Source: Pseudopedobacter sp045629485 (GTDB taxonomy: Bacteria; Bacteroidota; Bacteroidia; Sphingobacteriales; Sphingobacteriaceae). From it: a stretch of DNA of 64,000 nucleotides. Of this stretch, positions 34,363 to 42,392 are shown one piece after another. Each line of letters opens with the position of its first letter. Positions within the stretch are counted from its first letter, which is position 1. Where the stretch lies: positions 4,668 through 68,667 of the forward strand of contig JAZQRF010000217.1 in NCBI GenBank assembly GCA_045629485.1, in the 5' to 3' direction. A model generated the notes under the pieces. The model was not told the origin of the DNA. It did not search any database and saw only the letters and a program-made list of their open reading frames with translations. Position numbers and translations under genes: made by a program.

Positions 34363-34467
34363 CGATTTATATTTACAAAGAAATGTAATATTTATTGCTC
34401 AGTCTTAAACATAATCATAAATTAAATGTTAAAAATGTTGTTATCATTGGAAAACTAATATTTGCAA

Positions 34468-35628
34468 ATGAGAAAATTTACAGCTGATTACATTTTTACA
34501 TTAGAAGGAGAGGCTATTCCAAATGGACTGGTAGTAACTGATGACATGGGAAAAATTTTATCAGTTGCTGCATTATACAAAGATGATAAAGATATAGAGC
34601 ACCATAAAGGTGTAATCACCCCAGGCTTTGTTAATGCGCATTGTCATCTAGAGTTATCTCATTTACTTGGAAAAATTGAGGAAGGAAAAGGACTCATCAG
34701 TTTTATAAAGAATGTTCTGGCATTAAGGAATGCCGAAGATGAGATAATTTTGGATGCTATTGAAAAAGCGGATAAAGCCATGTATGAGAATGGTATTGTA
34801 GCTACTGGAGATATTTCTAATACTGCAATTTCTGCAAAGGTGAAAGAAAAAAGTCCCATTAGGTACCATACTTTTGTAGAAATGGTAGGTATAGACCCGG
34901 ATAAGGCGGATGAAATAGTTGCAAACGCATTGGAATTAAAAACGCATTTCGGAAAAAATTCTTCCATAACACCACACGCCCCCTACACACTTTCTAAACA
35001 ACTTTTAAAGGAAGTGAGAAAGTATTGCAAAGAAAACGACAATCTTTTAAGTATCCATAATCAGGAGAACGACGAGGAAAATAAATTATACCGTTATAAA
35101 ACCGGAGAGTTTATACAACTCTATAAAGATTTGGGGATAAATTTAGACCATTTTATCTCTATGTCTAAGAATACTATACAGGCAATAGTTCCTCTACTGC
35201 CCGAAAATCAAAGGGTGTTAATGGTTCATAATACTTTTACCAGCCTTAAAGATATCTATTTTGTAAAAAGATTTTCTAAGCAGATTTTTTGGTGCTTTTG
35301 TCCTTCTGCTAATATCTATATAGAGAATACCCTTCCTGATTTCAAATTCTTTAAAAAGGATGATAACTTGATTTGCATTGGTACAGATAGCTTAGCTTCT
35401 AATCATGTATTAAGTATTCTTGAGGAAATGAAGCTGATTGGTCAAAATGATAAAAACATTACTTTTAAAGAACTGATTGAGTGGGCTACTATTAATGGCG
35501 CAAAATTTCTTGGGTTTGATAAAGAATTGGGTTCTATTAAAGTTGGCAAAACGCCAGGTTTAAATCTTATAACAGATTTTGTAGATGGGGAGCTTACCGA
35601 AAAATCATCTGTAAAGAAATTGATATAA
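34468..35628 (+). CDS. Metal-dependent amidohydrolase (cytosine-deaminase/TRZ-ATZ-like)
   Basis: A 386-residue amidohydrolase-superfamily protein. The first metal motif is NAHCHLELSH, the later metal ligands are suggested by TPHAPYTL and SIHNQENDEENKLY, and the metal Asp by CIGTDSLASNH. An N-terminal beta strand domain and the closing GSIKVGKTPGLNLI complete the composite-domain fold. Relatives deaminate or hydrolyse purine-like or triazine-like rings, including aminofutalosine and S-adenosylhomocysteine deaminases; the substrate here is unknown. The ATG at 34468 is chosen over the TTG two codons upstream. A promoter-like TTTG lies immediately before it. Confidence 0.82.
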   Translation: MRKFTADYIFTLEGEAIPNGLVVTDDMGKILSVAALYKDDKDIEHHKGVITPGFVNAHCHLELSHLLGKIEEGKGLISFIKNVLALRNAEDEIILDAIEKADKAMYENGIVATGDISNTAISAKVKEKSPIRYHTFVEMVGIDPDKADEIVANALELKTHFGKNSSITPHAPYTLSKQLLKEVRKYCKENDNLLSIHNQENDEENKLYRYKTGEFIQLYKDLGINLDHFISMSKNTIQAIVPLLPENQRVLMVHNTFTSLKDIYFVKRFSKQIFWCFCPSANIYIENTLPDFKFFKKDDNLICIGTDSLASNHVLSILEEMKLIGQNDKNITFKELIEWATINGAKFLGFDKELGSIKVGKTPGLNLITDFVDGELTEKSSVKKLI

Positions 35629-35700
35629 TTTAATAAAGCAGAAAACATTTGCGCTTTTCAGTATAAACAATCACTTTTATTTTTTATTATAATAAGGGAA

Positions 35701-35973
35701 ATGAAAGCATTACGAATGGTGGTTAGCGGAAGAGTTCAGGGTGTATTTTACAGAGCGTCTACCAAAGCTGTTGCCGATCAGCTGGGAATAAAAGGGGTGA
35801 TTAAAAACCTTAAAGACGGTACAGTTTATATCGAGGCCGAAGGCGAAGAATGGATCATGGACGATTTTATAGATTGGTGTAAGTACGGCCCCGACGATGC
35901 CAGGGTAGACGATATTTCTATACATGAAACAGAATTAAAAAACTATCGTAATTTTGAGATTCTAAAGAAATAG
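35701..35973 (+). CDS. acyP: Acylphosphatase
   Basis: A 90-residue protein covering the entire family length. The phosphate cradle VSGRVQGVFYR ends in the catalytic arginine R18, and the catalytic asparagine is N36 in GVIKNLKDGTVYIEAEG. It hydrolyses acyl phosphates such as acetyl- and carbamoyl-phosphate in the cytosol. The flippase gene begins two bases after its stop, so the two are probably co-transcribed. Confidence 0.94.
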   Translation: MKALRMVVSGRVQGVFYRASTKAVADQLGIKGVIKNLKDGTVYIEAEGEEWIMDDFIDWCKYGPDDARVDDISIHETELKNYRNFEILKK

Positions 35974-35975
35974 TA

Positions 35976-37454
35976 TTGTCAGCACTTAAAAAATTTGCAG
36001 GCCAAACCGCAATTTATGGCTTAAGCACAATTGCGTCAAGGATATTAAACTTTTTCCTTACTCCAATTTACACTACTGTGTATCCTCCTTTGGTGTATGG
36101 GATCTTTACAAAATTATATGCGTGGGCTTCTATTTTCAATGCAATTATGGCGTTTGGGATGGAAACCACTTTCTTTAGGTACTTAAATAAGAAGGAAGGA
36201 CAAAAGGAAGTAGTTTATAGCAACACATTTTTTGTTGTTGCTTTCATCACCCTTCTGTTTGTAAGCACTACATTCATTTTTATTCATCCTATTGCTGCCT
36301 GGATCCAGGAGGGGAAGCAAACTTCAATAGAAGATTATACAACTTATATCAGGTATTTTATTTTAATCCTGGCGGTAGATGCATTAAGCGTGATCCCGTT
36401 TGCAAGGGTGAGGGCCGAAGGAAAGCCTGCCAGGTATGCAGTTATTAAATTCATTAATGTGTTGTGCTTTATCCTGCTCAATCTCTTCTTTATTTTTGCA
36501 ATTCCATTTATTATTAAAAATAATTTGCTTTTCGCTGATGAATTTGCAAGCTGGTATCGAACAGAATGGATTGGTTATGTTTTTATCTCCAACCTTGTTG
36601 CAAGCCTATTAACATTTATTTTATTGCTTCCTGAGGTACTTAAACTTAAGTTCAACATCGATAAAAAATTATTAGCTGAGATGTTTACCTATAGCTGGCC
36701 AATTTTGATAGCCAATTTGTCTTTTATAGTAAACGAGACCAGCGACAAGATCTTTCTTGGGCATCTACTGCCAGCAGATATCAGCGAGCAGCAGGTTGGG
36801 ATTTACGGTGCATGTAGTAAAATAGCGATATTCATGAGTATCTTTATTCAGGCTTTTCGTTTAGGGGCAGAGCCATTCTTTTTTAGTACAGCGAAAGATA
36901 CAAATGCAAAAAGCACCTATGCATTAATCATGAGCTATTTTATCATAGTGCTTACCTTAATATTTGTAGGGCTGGTGGCTAATATAGAAATTCTGAAATA
37001 TTTTATCGGCGAAGCTTATTGGAGTGGCTTAAACGTGGTGCCCATTTTGTTGTTCGGATATTTAAGCTTAGGGATTTATATGAATCTTTCGGTTTGGTAT
37101 AAATTATCAGACCAAACAAAATACGGGTTATACATATCCACAGCAGGTGCGGTTTTGACAATTACTTTGAATATTCTATTTATCCCTATATGGGGATTTA
37201 TGGCTTCTGCCTGGATTTCTTTAGCAGTATATTTAACCATGATGTTTTTGTCTTATTTATGGGGCCAAAAACACTATCCTATACCTTATGCCGTTAAAAA
37301 AGATTTATTATACATTTTTATCTCCGTTGTATTGGTGTTTATTTCTTTTGTCATTTTTAAGAGAAATATCATCGCAGGTAATGTATTATTTATTCTTTTT
37401 GGGATATTTATTGTTTATCGTGAGAAGGATAACTTAAAAGCATTATTAAAATAA
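35976..37454 (+). CDS. Polysaccharide/lipid-linked precursor flippase (PST/MOP superfamily)
   Basis: A 492-residue membrane protein with about fourteen hydrophobic helices. The N-terminus FAGQTAIYGLSTIASRILNF and the conserved RVRAEGKPARYAVIKFINV loop mark the oligosaccharide-flippase branch. The start is TTG at 35976, two bases after acyP; no nearby ATG precedes the first helix. Unlike wzx in the glycan locus it sits among housekeeping genes next to dut, so it may serve a general envelope precursor rather than the variable glycan. The substrate is unknown. Confidence 0.84.
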   Translation: MSALKKFAGQTAIYGLSTIASRILNFFLTPIYTTVYPPLVYGIFTKLYAWASIFNAIMAFGMETTFFRYLNKKEGQKEVVYSNTFFVVAFITLLFVSTTFIFIHPIAAWIQEGKQTSIEDYTTYIRYFILILAVDALSVIPFARVRAEGKPARYAVIKFINVLCFILLNLFFIFAIPFIIKNNLLFADEFASWYRTEWIGYVFISNLVASLLTFILLLPEVLKLKFNIDKKLLAEMFTYSWPILIANLSFIVNETSDKIFLGHLLPADISEQQVGIYGACSKIAIFMSIFIQAFRLGAEPFFFSTAKDTNAKSTYALIMSYFIIVLTLIFVGLVANIEILKYFIGEAYWSGLNVVPILLFGYLSLGIYMNLSVWYKLSDQTKYGLYISTAGAVLTITLNILFIPIWGFMASAWISLAVYLTMMFLSYLWGQKHYPIPYAVKKDLLYIFISVVLVFISFVIFKRNIIAGNVLFILFGIFIVYREKDNLKALLK

Positions 37455-37468
37455 AGTGAATTTATCAT

Positions 37469-37903
37469 ATGAAAATTAAGATCATTAATAACTCCAAAAA
37501 TCCTTTACCTGGTTATGAAACAGCTTCATCCGCGGGGATGGATTTAAGAGCAAATTTAGAAGAGTCCATTACCTTAAAGCCATTAGAAAGACGGTTAATC
37601 CCTACAGGATTATCAATGGAATTACCAATTGGTTATGAAGCCCAAATACGCCCAAGAAGTGGATTGGCTTATAAATTCGGAATCTCCATTGTAAATTCTC
37701 CAGGCACTATTGACGCAGATTATCGGGGAGAAATAAAAGTCCTGTTAGTGAATCTTTCTACAGAAGACTATTTGGTGAGCCACGGAGATAGAATTGCACA
37801 AATGATAGTTGCCGCACATGAAACGGTAGAGTGGGAAACAGCAGAAAATCTAAGCGAAACAGATAGGGGCGCTGGTGGTTATGGGCATACCGGCGTAAAA
37901 TAG
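37469..37903 (+). CDS. dut: dUTP diphosphatase
   Basis: A 144-residue trimeric dUTPase cleaving dUTP to dUMP and pyrophosphate. All five family motifs are readable: SAGMDLRAN, PRSGLAYKFG, GTIDADYRGEI, GDRIAQMIV and the C-terminal P-loop-like RGAGGYGHTG. It follows the flippase by 14 bp. Confidence 0.97.
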   Translation: MKIKIINNSKNPLPGYETASSAGMDLRANLEESITLKPLERRLIPTGLSMELPIGYEAQIRPRSGLAYKFGISIVNSPGTIDADYRGEIKVLLVNLSTEDYLVSHGDRIAQMIVAAHETVEWETAENLSETDRGAGGYGHTGVK

Positions 37904-37942
37904 AAATCAAATAGCCATGCACAATTTTTAAAAGGTTTTAAT

Positions 37943-39679
37943 ATGTTGAAGAAATTAGGCATTGGCGTAATTCTGCTTTTTCTTTTTACAGAAGCGTTTT
38001 CTCAAAGGGATAAAGCTTCAAAACAAGAGCTCATCGTTATTAGCGGAAAAATTTTGTCTCCACAAGATAGTAGCTTGGTCACCAGCTTGTTTTATTCGGG
38101 GTTAAAGGAAAAAATTGCTCAAAACAATAAACTAGCAATAGATTATTTCAATAGGATTTTAGAAATAGATCCAGCTCATCATCATTCTTATTATGAGCTG
38201 GCTGCTATCCATTTTGCTGCTAAAGATTTAACCAATGCAAAGTACAATATTCAGAAAGCAACAACTATAAAAAAAGATAATGAATGGTATTGGTTATTAG
38301 CTGCAAGTATATACCAGGAATTAAAAGATTTTAACCTGTTAAATTATGCTTTAGATGAGCTCATTACCATTTCTCCGGATAAAGCAGAGTATCGTTTTGA
38401 TAAAGCCAATACCCTGGTGGTTTTAAAAAAGCCCGAGGAGGCAATGAAAGTTTATCAAAATCTTGAAGAGAAGATTGGCTTAACAGACGATATTATAGAA
38501 GGAAGGCAAAGGCTTTATATAAGTGAAGGCAATGTTAAAAGCGCAGAAACTGATCTGATCAAGTTAATTGCAAAAGAACCTGAAAATACTAACTATTTAA
38601 TCCAGTTAGGAGATCTTTACTTCAATAACGGGCAGAAAGAGAAAGCACTGGCTACTTATAATAAAGCAAAGAATCTTAACCCTGATAATGCTTTTATAAA
38701 CCTTGCTTTAGCAGATATCTATAACCGTGATTCTCGGTCTGAAGAAGCCTTTCAAGAGTTAAAGCTGGCTTTTAAACATCAGGAATTATCTATTGATCAA
38801 AAAATTAAAATTATCATCAGCTATTTTTCCTCTTTTCCTGATAAGAAAGCTTTTAATTATGCTGAAAACCTGTCTCAGGTTTTAACCGAAGTGCATACTG
38901 ATGATCCGAAAGCCTATTCAATTTACGGAGATGTATTGTTTCAGAAAGGAGAGCTGGATAAGGCAAAACTTGCTTACGAACAAGCCATAAAACTAAATAA
39001 ACAAGTTTACGCCATTTGGGATCAGTTAATAAGAATCCATCTAGCGCTTAATAATATGCCCGATGTTGTGAAGGTAGGCGAAGAGGCTTTAACCTATTTC
39101 CCCAACCAGGCGGCACTATATGTATATACTGCGTTGGCTTATAATCAATTAAAGCAAAGTGATAAAGCAGTGGCTTATTTAAATAATGCCCTTAGCTATG
39201 ACCTGGATAGAGCTATAAAAGTACAGGTATATAGCAGTTTGGGAGATGCTTACCAAAACCTGAAAAAATATAAAGAATCTTCAGAGTCCTATGAGAAGGC
39301 CCTGGCTTTAGAATCCGGAAACGTATATGCTTTAAATAATTATGCTTATTATTTATCGTTAAGGGATGAGAACTTAGAGAAAGCAGAAAAAATGTCGATG
39401 CTTTCTAACGAGCTTTCTCCGGGGAATTCTTCTTTTCTGGATACCTACGCCTGGATTTTATTCAGGCAAAAGAAGTATGAGGAAGCAAGGGTTTGGATAG
39501 AGAAGGCTTTAAAGGCAAGCGATAATAAAAGTGCTACAATTATTGAACATTATGGTGATATTCTATATCATCTGAACCAAAAAGAAAATGCTTTATTAAA
39601 TTGGAAAAAGGCAAAAGAATTAGGAGAAGATAGTACAATTTTAAAAAGAAAAATTGATGAAAATAAGTATTCAGAATAG
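37943..39679 (+). CDS. Exported tetratricopeptide-repeat protein
   Basis: A 578-residue protein with an N-terminal signal peptide (LGIGVILLFLFTEAFSQ) and then TPR units almost to the end. Examples of the 34-residue pattern are LAIDYFNRILEIDPAHHHSY, NYLIQLGDLYFNNGQKEKAL, AYSIYGDVLFQKGELDKAKL and SLGDAYQNLKKYKESSESYE. It is presumably a periplasmic or outer-membrane-associated scaffold. Its end overlaps the DUF4292 lipoprotein by 23 bp and an EnvC-like gene follows, pointing to an envelope role. The partner is unknown. Confidence 0.83.
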   Translation: MLKKLGIGVILLFLFTEAFSQRDKASKQELIVISGKILSPQDSSLVTSLFYSGLKEKIAQNNKLAIDYFNRILEIDPAHHHSYYELAAIHFAAKDLTNAKYNIQKATTIKKDNEWYWLLAASIYQELKDFNLLNYALDELITISPDKAEYRFDKANTLVVLKKPEEAMKVYQNLEEKIGLTDDIIEGRQRLYISEGNVKSAETDLIKLIAKEPENTNYLIQLGDLYFNNGQKEKALATYNKAKNLNPDNAFINLALADIYNRDSRSEEAFQELKLAFKHQELSIDQKIKIIISYFSSFPDKKAFNYAENLSQVLTEVHTDDPKAYSIYGDVLFQKGELDKAKLAYEQAIKLNKQVYAIWDQLIRIHLALNNMPDVVKVGEEALTYFPNQAALYVYTALAYNQLKQSDKAVAYLNNALSYDLDRAIKVQVYSSLGDAYQNLKKYKESSESYEKALALESGNVYALNNYAYYLSLRDENLEKAEKMSMLSNELSPGNSSFLDTYAWILFRQKKYEEARVWIEKALKASDNKSATIIEHYGDILYHLNQKENALLNWKKAKELGEDSTILKRKIDENKYSE

Positions 39680-40433
39680 CATTTGGGTTTTAATAGCGGC
39701 GCTGTTTGTTGTTACCTCATGTAAACCTAAACAGCAATTAACCGCTGCTGCTCCATCAAAAAAAATAACTTCAAAAAGTAATATAAAAGCAGAAGATCTG
39801 AGAAATAATGAAACAGATTTTCAAACTTTCCAGTCGAAATCCAGAGCAATTATTTCTCTGGATGGGAAAACTCACGATGTGAACTTAAATCTCAGGATTA
39901 AGAAGGACCAGATGATTTGGGCCTCTATCACTGCTTTTGCCGGAATCGAAGTTGCCCGAATTTTAATTACTCCGGATTCTATAAGATTAATGAACCGCTT
40001 AGAAAGTGTATATATCGAGAGACCTTTTTCTTTTATTCATAATTATACGAGTGATAAAATAGACTTTAAAGCGCTTCAGTCGTTACTATTAGGAAACTCT
40101 ATACCATTTACTTTAGAGAAGGGCAAAATCGAGGTTGAAGATAATATTTTGATAGTTAGAGGTACAGAAAATAATTTGAGTTTTAATAATAGGTATTCGA
40201 ATTTATTGAAACCTGTTAATGTACAGCTTCAAAATAACTCAGGCCAGCAATTAAGTGTACGTTATAATAATTATTCTTTGTTTACAGGTAAACAACTTCC
40301 TGTAGATTTGACTATTGTTTCTAAAATAAATTCAAAGAATATAAATTTGGATATCCAATATCAAAGCCCGCAATTTGATGTTTCTCAGGATTATCCTTAT
40401 AATGTACCTAACAGATTCACACTGATAAAATAA
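39657..40433 (+). CDS. DUF4292 lipoprotein
   Basis: A 258-residue lipoprotein from ATG 39657. The signal IWVLIAALFVVTSC ends at the acylated cysteine. The mature part is mostly beta, with SKSRAIISLDGKTHDVNLNL and IRKDQ/KKDQMIWASITAFAGIEVAR-type strands, as in DUF4292. The antiparallel pattern resembles LolA/LolB-like folds, which is my inference. The 23 bp overlap with the TPR gene and 22 bp to the EnvC-like gene suggest one operon acting at the outer membrane. Molecular function is unknown. Confidence 0.8.
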   Translation: MKISIQNSIWVLIAALFVVTSCKPKQQLTAAAPSKKITSKSNIKAEDLRNNETDFQTFQSKSRAIISLDGKTHDVNLNLRIKKDQMIWASITAFAGIEVARILITPDSIRLMNRLESVYIERPFSFIHNYTSDKIDFKALQSLLLGNSIPFTLEKGKIEVEDNILIVRGTENNLSFNNRYSNLLKPVNVQLQNNSGQQLSVRYNNYSLFTGKQLPVDLTIVSKINSKNINLDIQYQSPQFDVSQDYPYNVPNRFTLIK

Positions 40434-40442
40434 AATTTTAGA

Positions 40443-40450
40443 TACCTTTG
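40443..40450 (+). promoter_or_regulatory. Candidate -7 promoter element directly before the EnvC-like gene
   Basis: TACCTTTG is an exact TAnnTTTG match and ends 5 bases before the ATG at 40456. It could give the EnvC-like gene its own nearly leaderless transcript inside the operon. No -33 TTTG is seen at the expected spacing. Confidence 0.35.
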
Positions 40451-40455
40451 CCAAA

Positions 40456-41706
40456 ATGAAGCAATTTAAAATTCTACTCATACTATTATTTTTAACTTCA
40501 GGTAGTGGCTTGTTAGCGCAAACCAGGTCTGAGCTTGAAAGAAGAAAAGCACAGCTGAATAAGGATATTGAGATGATTAACAGTACACTCAAAAAAACGG
40601 CTTCCAGCAAACAAGTTACCTTAAAACAGCTGAATGCTTTAAGAGCTCAAATTCGTTTAAGAGAAGAAAAAATTAAAACGATAAACTCAGAAGTGAGACT
40701 CTTGGACGGAGAAATCAATGAAAATTTAAATAATGTAAAATCTTTGCAAGCTCAGCTTAAGCAATTAAAATCTGATTATGCTGCTATGATTCGGTTTGCT
40801 CAAAAAAACCAGGGCTCTTACAGTAAGCTCATGTATATTTTTGCAGCCAAAGATTTTAACCAGGCTTACAAGCGTATGAAGTACCTGCAACAGTTTGGCG
40901 AATATAGAGTAAAACAAGCAAATTATATCGAAGATACCCAGGCGAGTTTGAGGAATAAGATTTCGGTTTTAAATAAAAACAAACAGGAAAAGGACCATCT
41001 ATTAACCGATCAGCAAAAAGAGAAAAATAAACTTGGCAACGAACAGAGCAACCAGGCTAAAGTTGTAAAAAACCTGACTTCTCAGGAAAGAAAATTGAAG
41101 CAAAATCTTGCTCAAAAACAAAGAGATGCCGCAAAGTTAGACCGGGCAATTAGAGCAGCAATCCAGGCAGAGATTGCAGCCGCGAAAAGACGGGCCGAAG
41201 AAGAGGCAAGGGCTGCGGCAGCGAAAGCGAAAGCAGAAGGTAAGCCTGTTCCAACTGCAAAAACCGGCTCTGCATTAGCTGCAACACCAGAATCTGCAAA
41301 ATTATCTGCCGATTTCGTGAGTAATAGAGGAAGATTGCCATGGCCGGTAGCAAATGGGGTAATTACAGATTCTTATGGTAAAAAGAACGTGATTGGTAAT
41401 GTAACCTCAGAAAATAATGGCTGGACCATAAGAACCGGAACTAACGCAACAGTTAGGGCAATTTTTGAAGGGACTGTTAGCAGAGTATTGGATATAGCAG
41501 GTAAAGGTGTGGTTATGATTAGACATGGAGAGTTCTTTACAGTCTATCAGAATCTTAAAACCATCAATGTTTCTGCAGGTCAGAAAGTTTCTACAAAGCA
41601 AGCTTTGGGTACTGTAGGTTCAGATGAAGATGATGTTTCGGAAGTGCATTTCGAGTTATGGAAAGGTATGCAGACACAGAATCCATCTTTATGGCTGGCA
41701 AACTAA
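40456..41706 (+). CDS. EnvC-like murein hydrolase activator with degenerate LytM domain
   Basis: A 416-residue exported protein: signal peptide (ILLILLFLTSGSGLLAQ), a long coiled coil (about 25-245, rich in Leu/Lys/Glu heptads), an Ala/Lys linker and a C-terminal LytM (M23) fold. In the LytM domain the zinc-binding HxxxD position reads NNGWTI, the first active-site His region reads YQNL, and only the last His survives in EVHFELWK. It therefore cannot be a normal zinc peptidase. Like E. coli EnvC it probably activates cell-wall amidases during septal splitting. It closes the TPR-DUF4292-EnvC operon. Confidence 0.88.
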   Translation: MKQFKILLILLFLTSGSGLLAQTRSELERRKAQLNKDIEMINSTLKKTASSKQVTLKQLNALRAQIRLREEKIKTINSEVRLLDGEINENLNNVKSLQAQLKQLKSDYAAMIRFAQKNQGSYSKLMYIFAAKDFNQAYKRMKYLQQFGEYRVKQANYIEDTQASLRNKISVLNKNKQEKDHLLTDQQKEKNKLGNEQSNQAKVVKNLTSQERKLKQNLAQKQRDAAKLDRAIRAAIQAEIAAAKRRAEEEARAAAAKAKAEGKPVPTAKTGSALAATPESAKLSADFVSNRGRLPWPVANGVITDSYGKKNVIGNVTSENNGWTIRTGTNATVRAIFEGTVSRVLDIAGKGVVMIRHGEFFTVYQNLKTINVSAGQKVSTKQALGTVGSDEDDVSEVHFELWKGMQTQNPSLWLAN

Positions 41707-41774
41707 TTTGAAAAAATGAAATGCATGTGTAAGTTAACTGCACATATACTCAACTCAATGCAGAATAAAATATT

Positions 41775-41782
41775 TATATTTG
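41775..41782 (+). promoter_or_regulatory. Candidate -7 promoter element for tatA pair
   Basis: TATATTTG, an exact TAnnTTTG element, ends 19 bases before the tatA ATG at 41802, the spacing expected for a short leader. No clear TTTG is present at -33. Confidence 0.45.
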
Positions 41783-41801
41783 CGTTAGTTTTTAAAAAAG
41801 A

Positions 41802-42098
41802 ATGATGTATTACGAAAATCTTTTATTTTTAAATATCGGTGGGCAGGAGACTATTTTAATTGTTTTTGCGATTTTATTGTTATTTGGAGGTAAGAAACTC
41901 CCTGAATTAGCAAGAGGATTGGGGAAAGGAATGAGAGAGTTTAAAGATGCCTCTGATGGCGTAAAAAGAGAAATTCATAGAAATATAAATTCTTTAACAG
42001 CCGAGGAAGAATTAAAAAGAGAAGAAGCGGAATATAATTATACTCCTGAGGAAGACTCTCTTCCAGCTGAAGAAAATGGCAAAGAAACAGTTAAATAG
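41802..42098 (+). CDS. tatA: Sec-independent translocase component TatA, copy 1
   Basis: A 98-residue protein: one membrane helix (about 10-25, ETILIVFAILLLFGGKKLP) with the conserved F-G hinge, then the amphipathic helix LPELARGLGKGMREFKDAS and an acidic, unstructured tail. TatA multimers form the pore of the twin-arginine pathway for folded proteins. Two ATGs (41802 and 41805) adjoin. A second tatA follows after 19 bp; tatC is not in the window. Confidence 0.93.
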   Translation: MMYYENLLFLNIGGQETILIVFAILLLFGGKKLPELARGLGKGMREFKDASDGVKREIHRNINSLTAEEELKREEAEYNYTPEEDSLPAEENGKETVK

Positions 42099-42117
42099 TT
42101 AATTAATATAAAATACA

Positions 42118-42297
42118 ATGGGTTTAGGCGCACCAGAAATTATCCTAATAATAGTAGCTTTATTATTATTGTTTGGCGGAAAAAAAATTCCTGAATTAAT
42201 GAGAGGCCTTGGAAAAGGTGTAAAAGAATTTAAGGATGGGCAAAACGGAGTGGAAAAACAGGAAGAAAAAACTTACAAGCCAGAAGAGAAACAATAA
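42118..42297 (+). CDS. tatA: Sec-independent translocase component TatA, short copy 2
   Basis: A 59-residue TatA paralogue. It starts MGLGAPEIILIIVALLLLFG, continues GKKIPELMRGLGKGVKEFKD and ends in a short charged tail. The helix, the FGG hinge and the amphipathic helix align with copy 1; only the tail is much shorter. It is easily missed because of its length. The tandem arrangement suggests recent duplication followed by tail divergence, possibly with separate roles (TatA versus TatE-like). Confidence 0.88.
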   Translation: MGLGAPEIILIIVALLLLFGGKKIPELMRGLGKGVKEFKDGQNGVEKQEEKTYKPEEKQ

Positions 42298-42329
42298 TTC
42301 TTTTATTGGTATTTATTTATAATTCTTGT

Positions 42330-42387
42330 AACCTTGTAATTAAATTAATCTGGTTCCCGGATTATTTTAATTACAAGGTTTTGTTTT
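42330..42387 (+). terminator. Strong 24 bp hairpin with T-rich tail, ends next to gatA start
   Basis: The arms at 42330-42353 and 42357-42380 pair over 24 positions with one mismatch and one G-T pair around a TTC loop, and TTGTTTT follows (42381-42387). The outer 15 bp are perfect. This is the clearest rho-independent-type terminator in the window and would end the tatA transcript. Its tail is only 5 bases from the gatA ATG, so it could also act on gatA expression. Confidence 0.8.
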
Positions 42388-42392
42388 AAAAG

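Noticed and set aside
41150..41260. Ala/Lys-rich stretch as a DNA repeat
   Set aside because: It is the low-complexity linker between coiled coil and LytM domain of the EnvC-like protein; the nucleotides do not repeat regularly.
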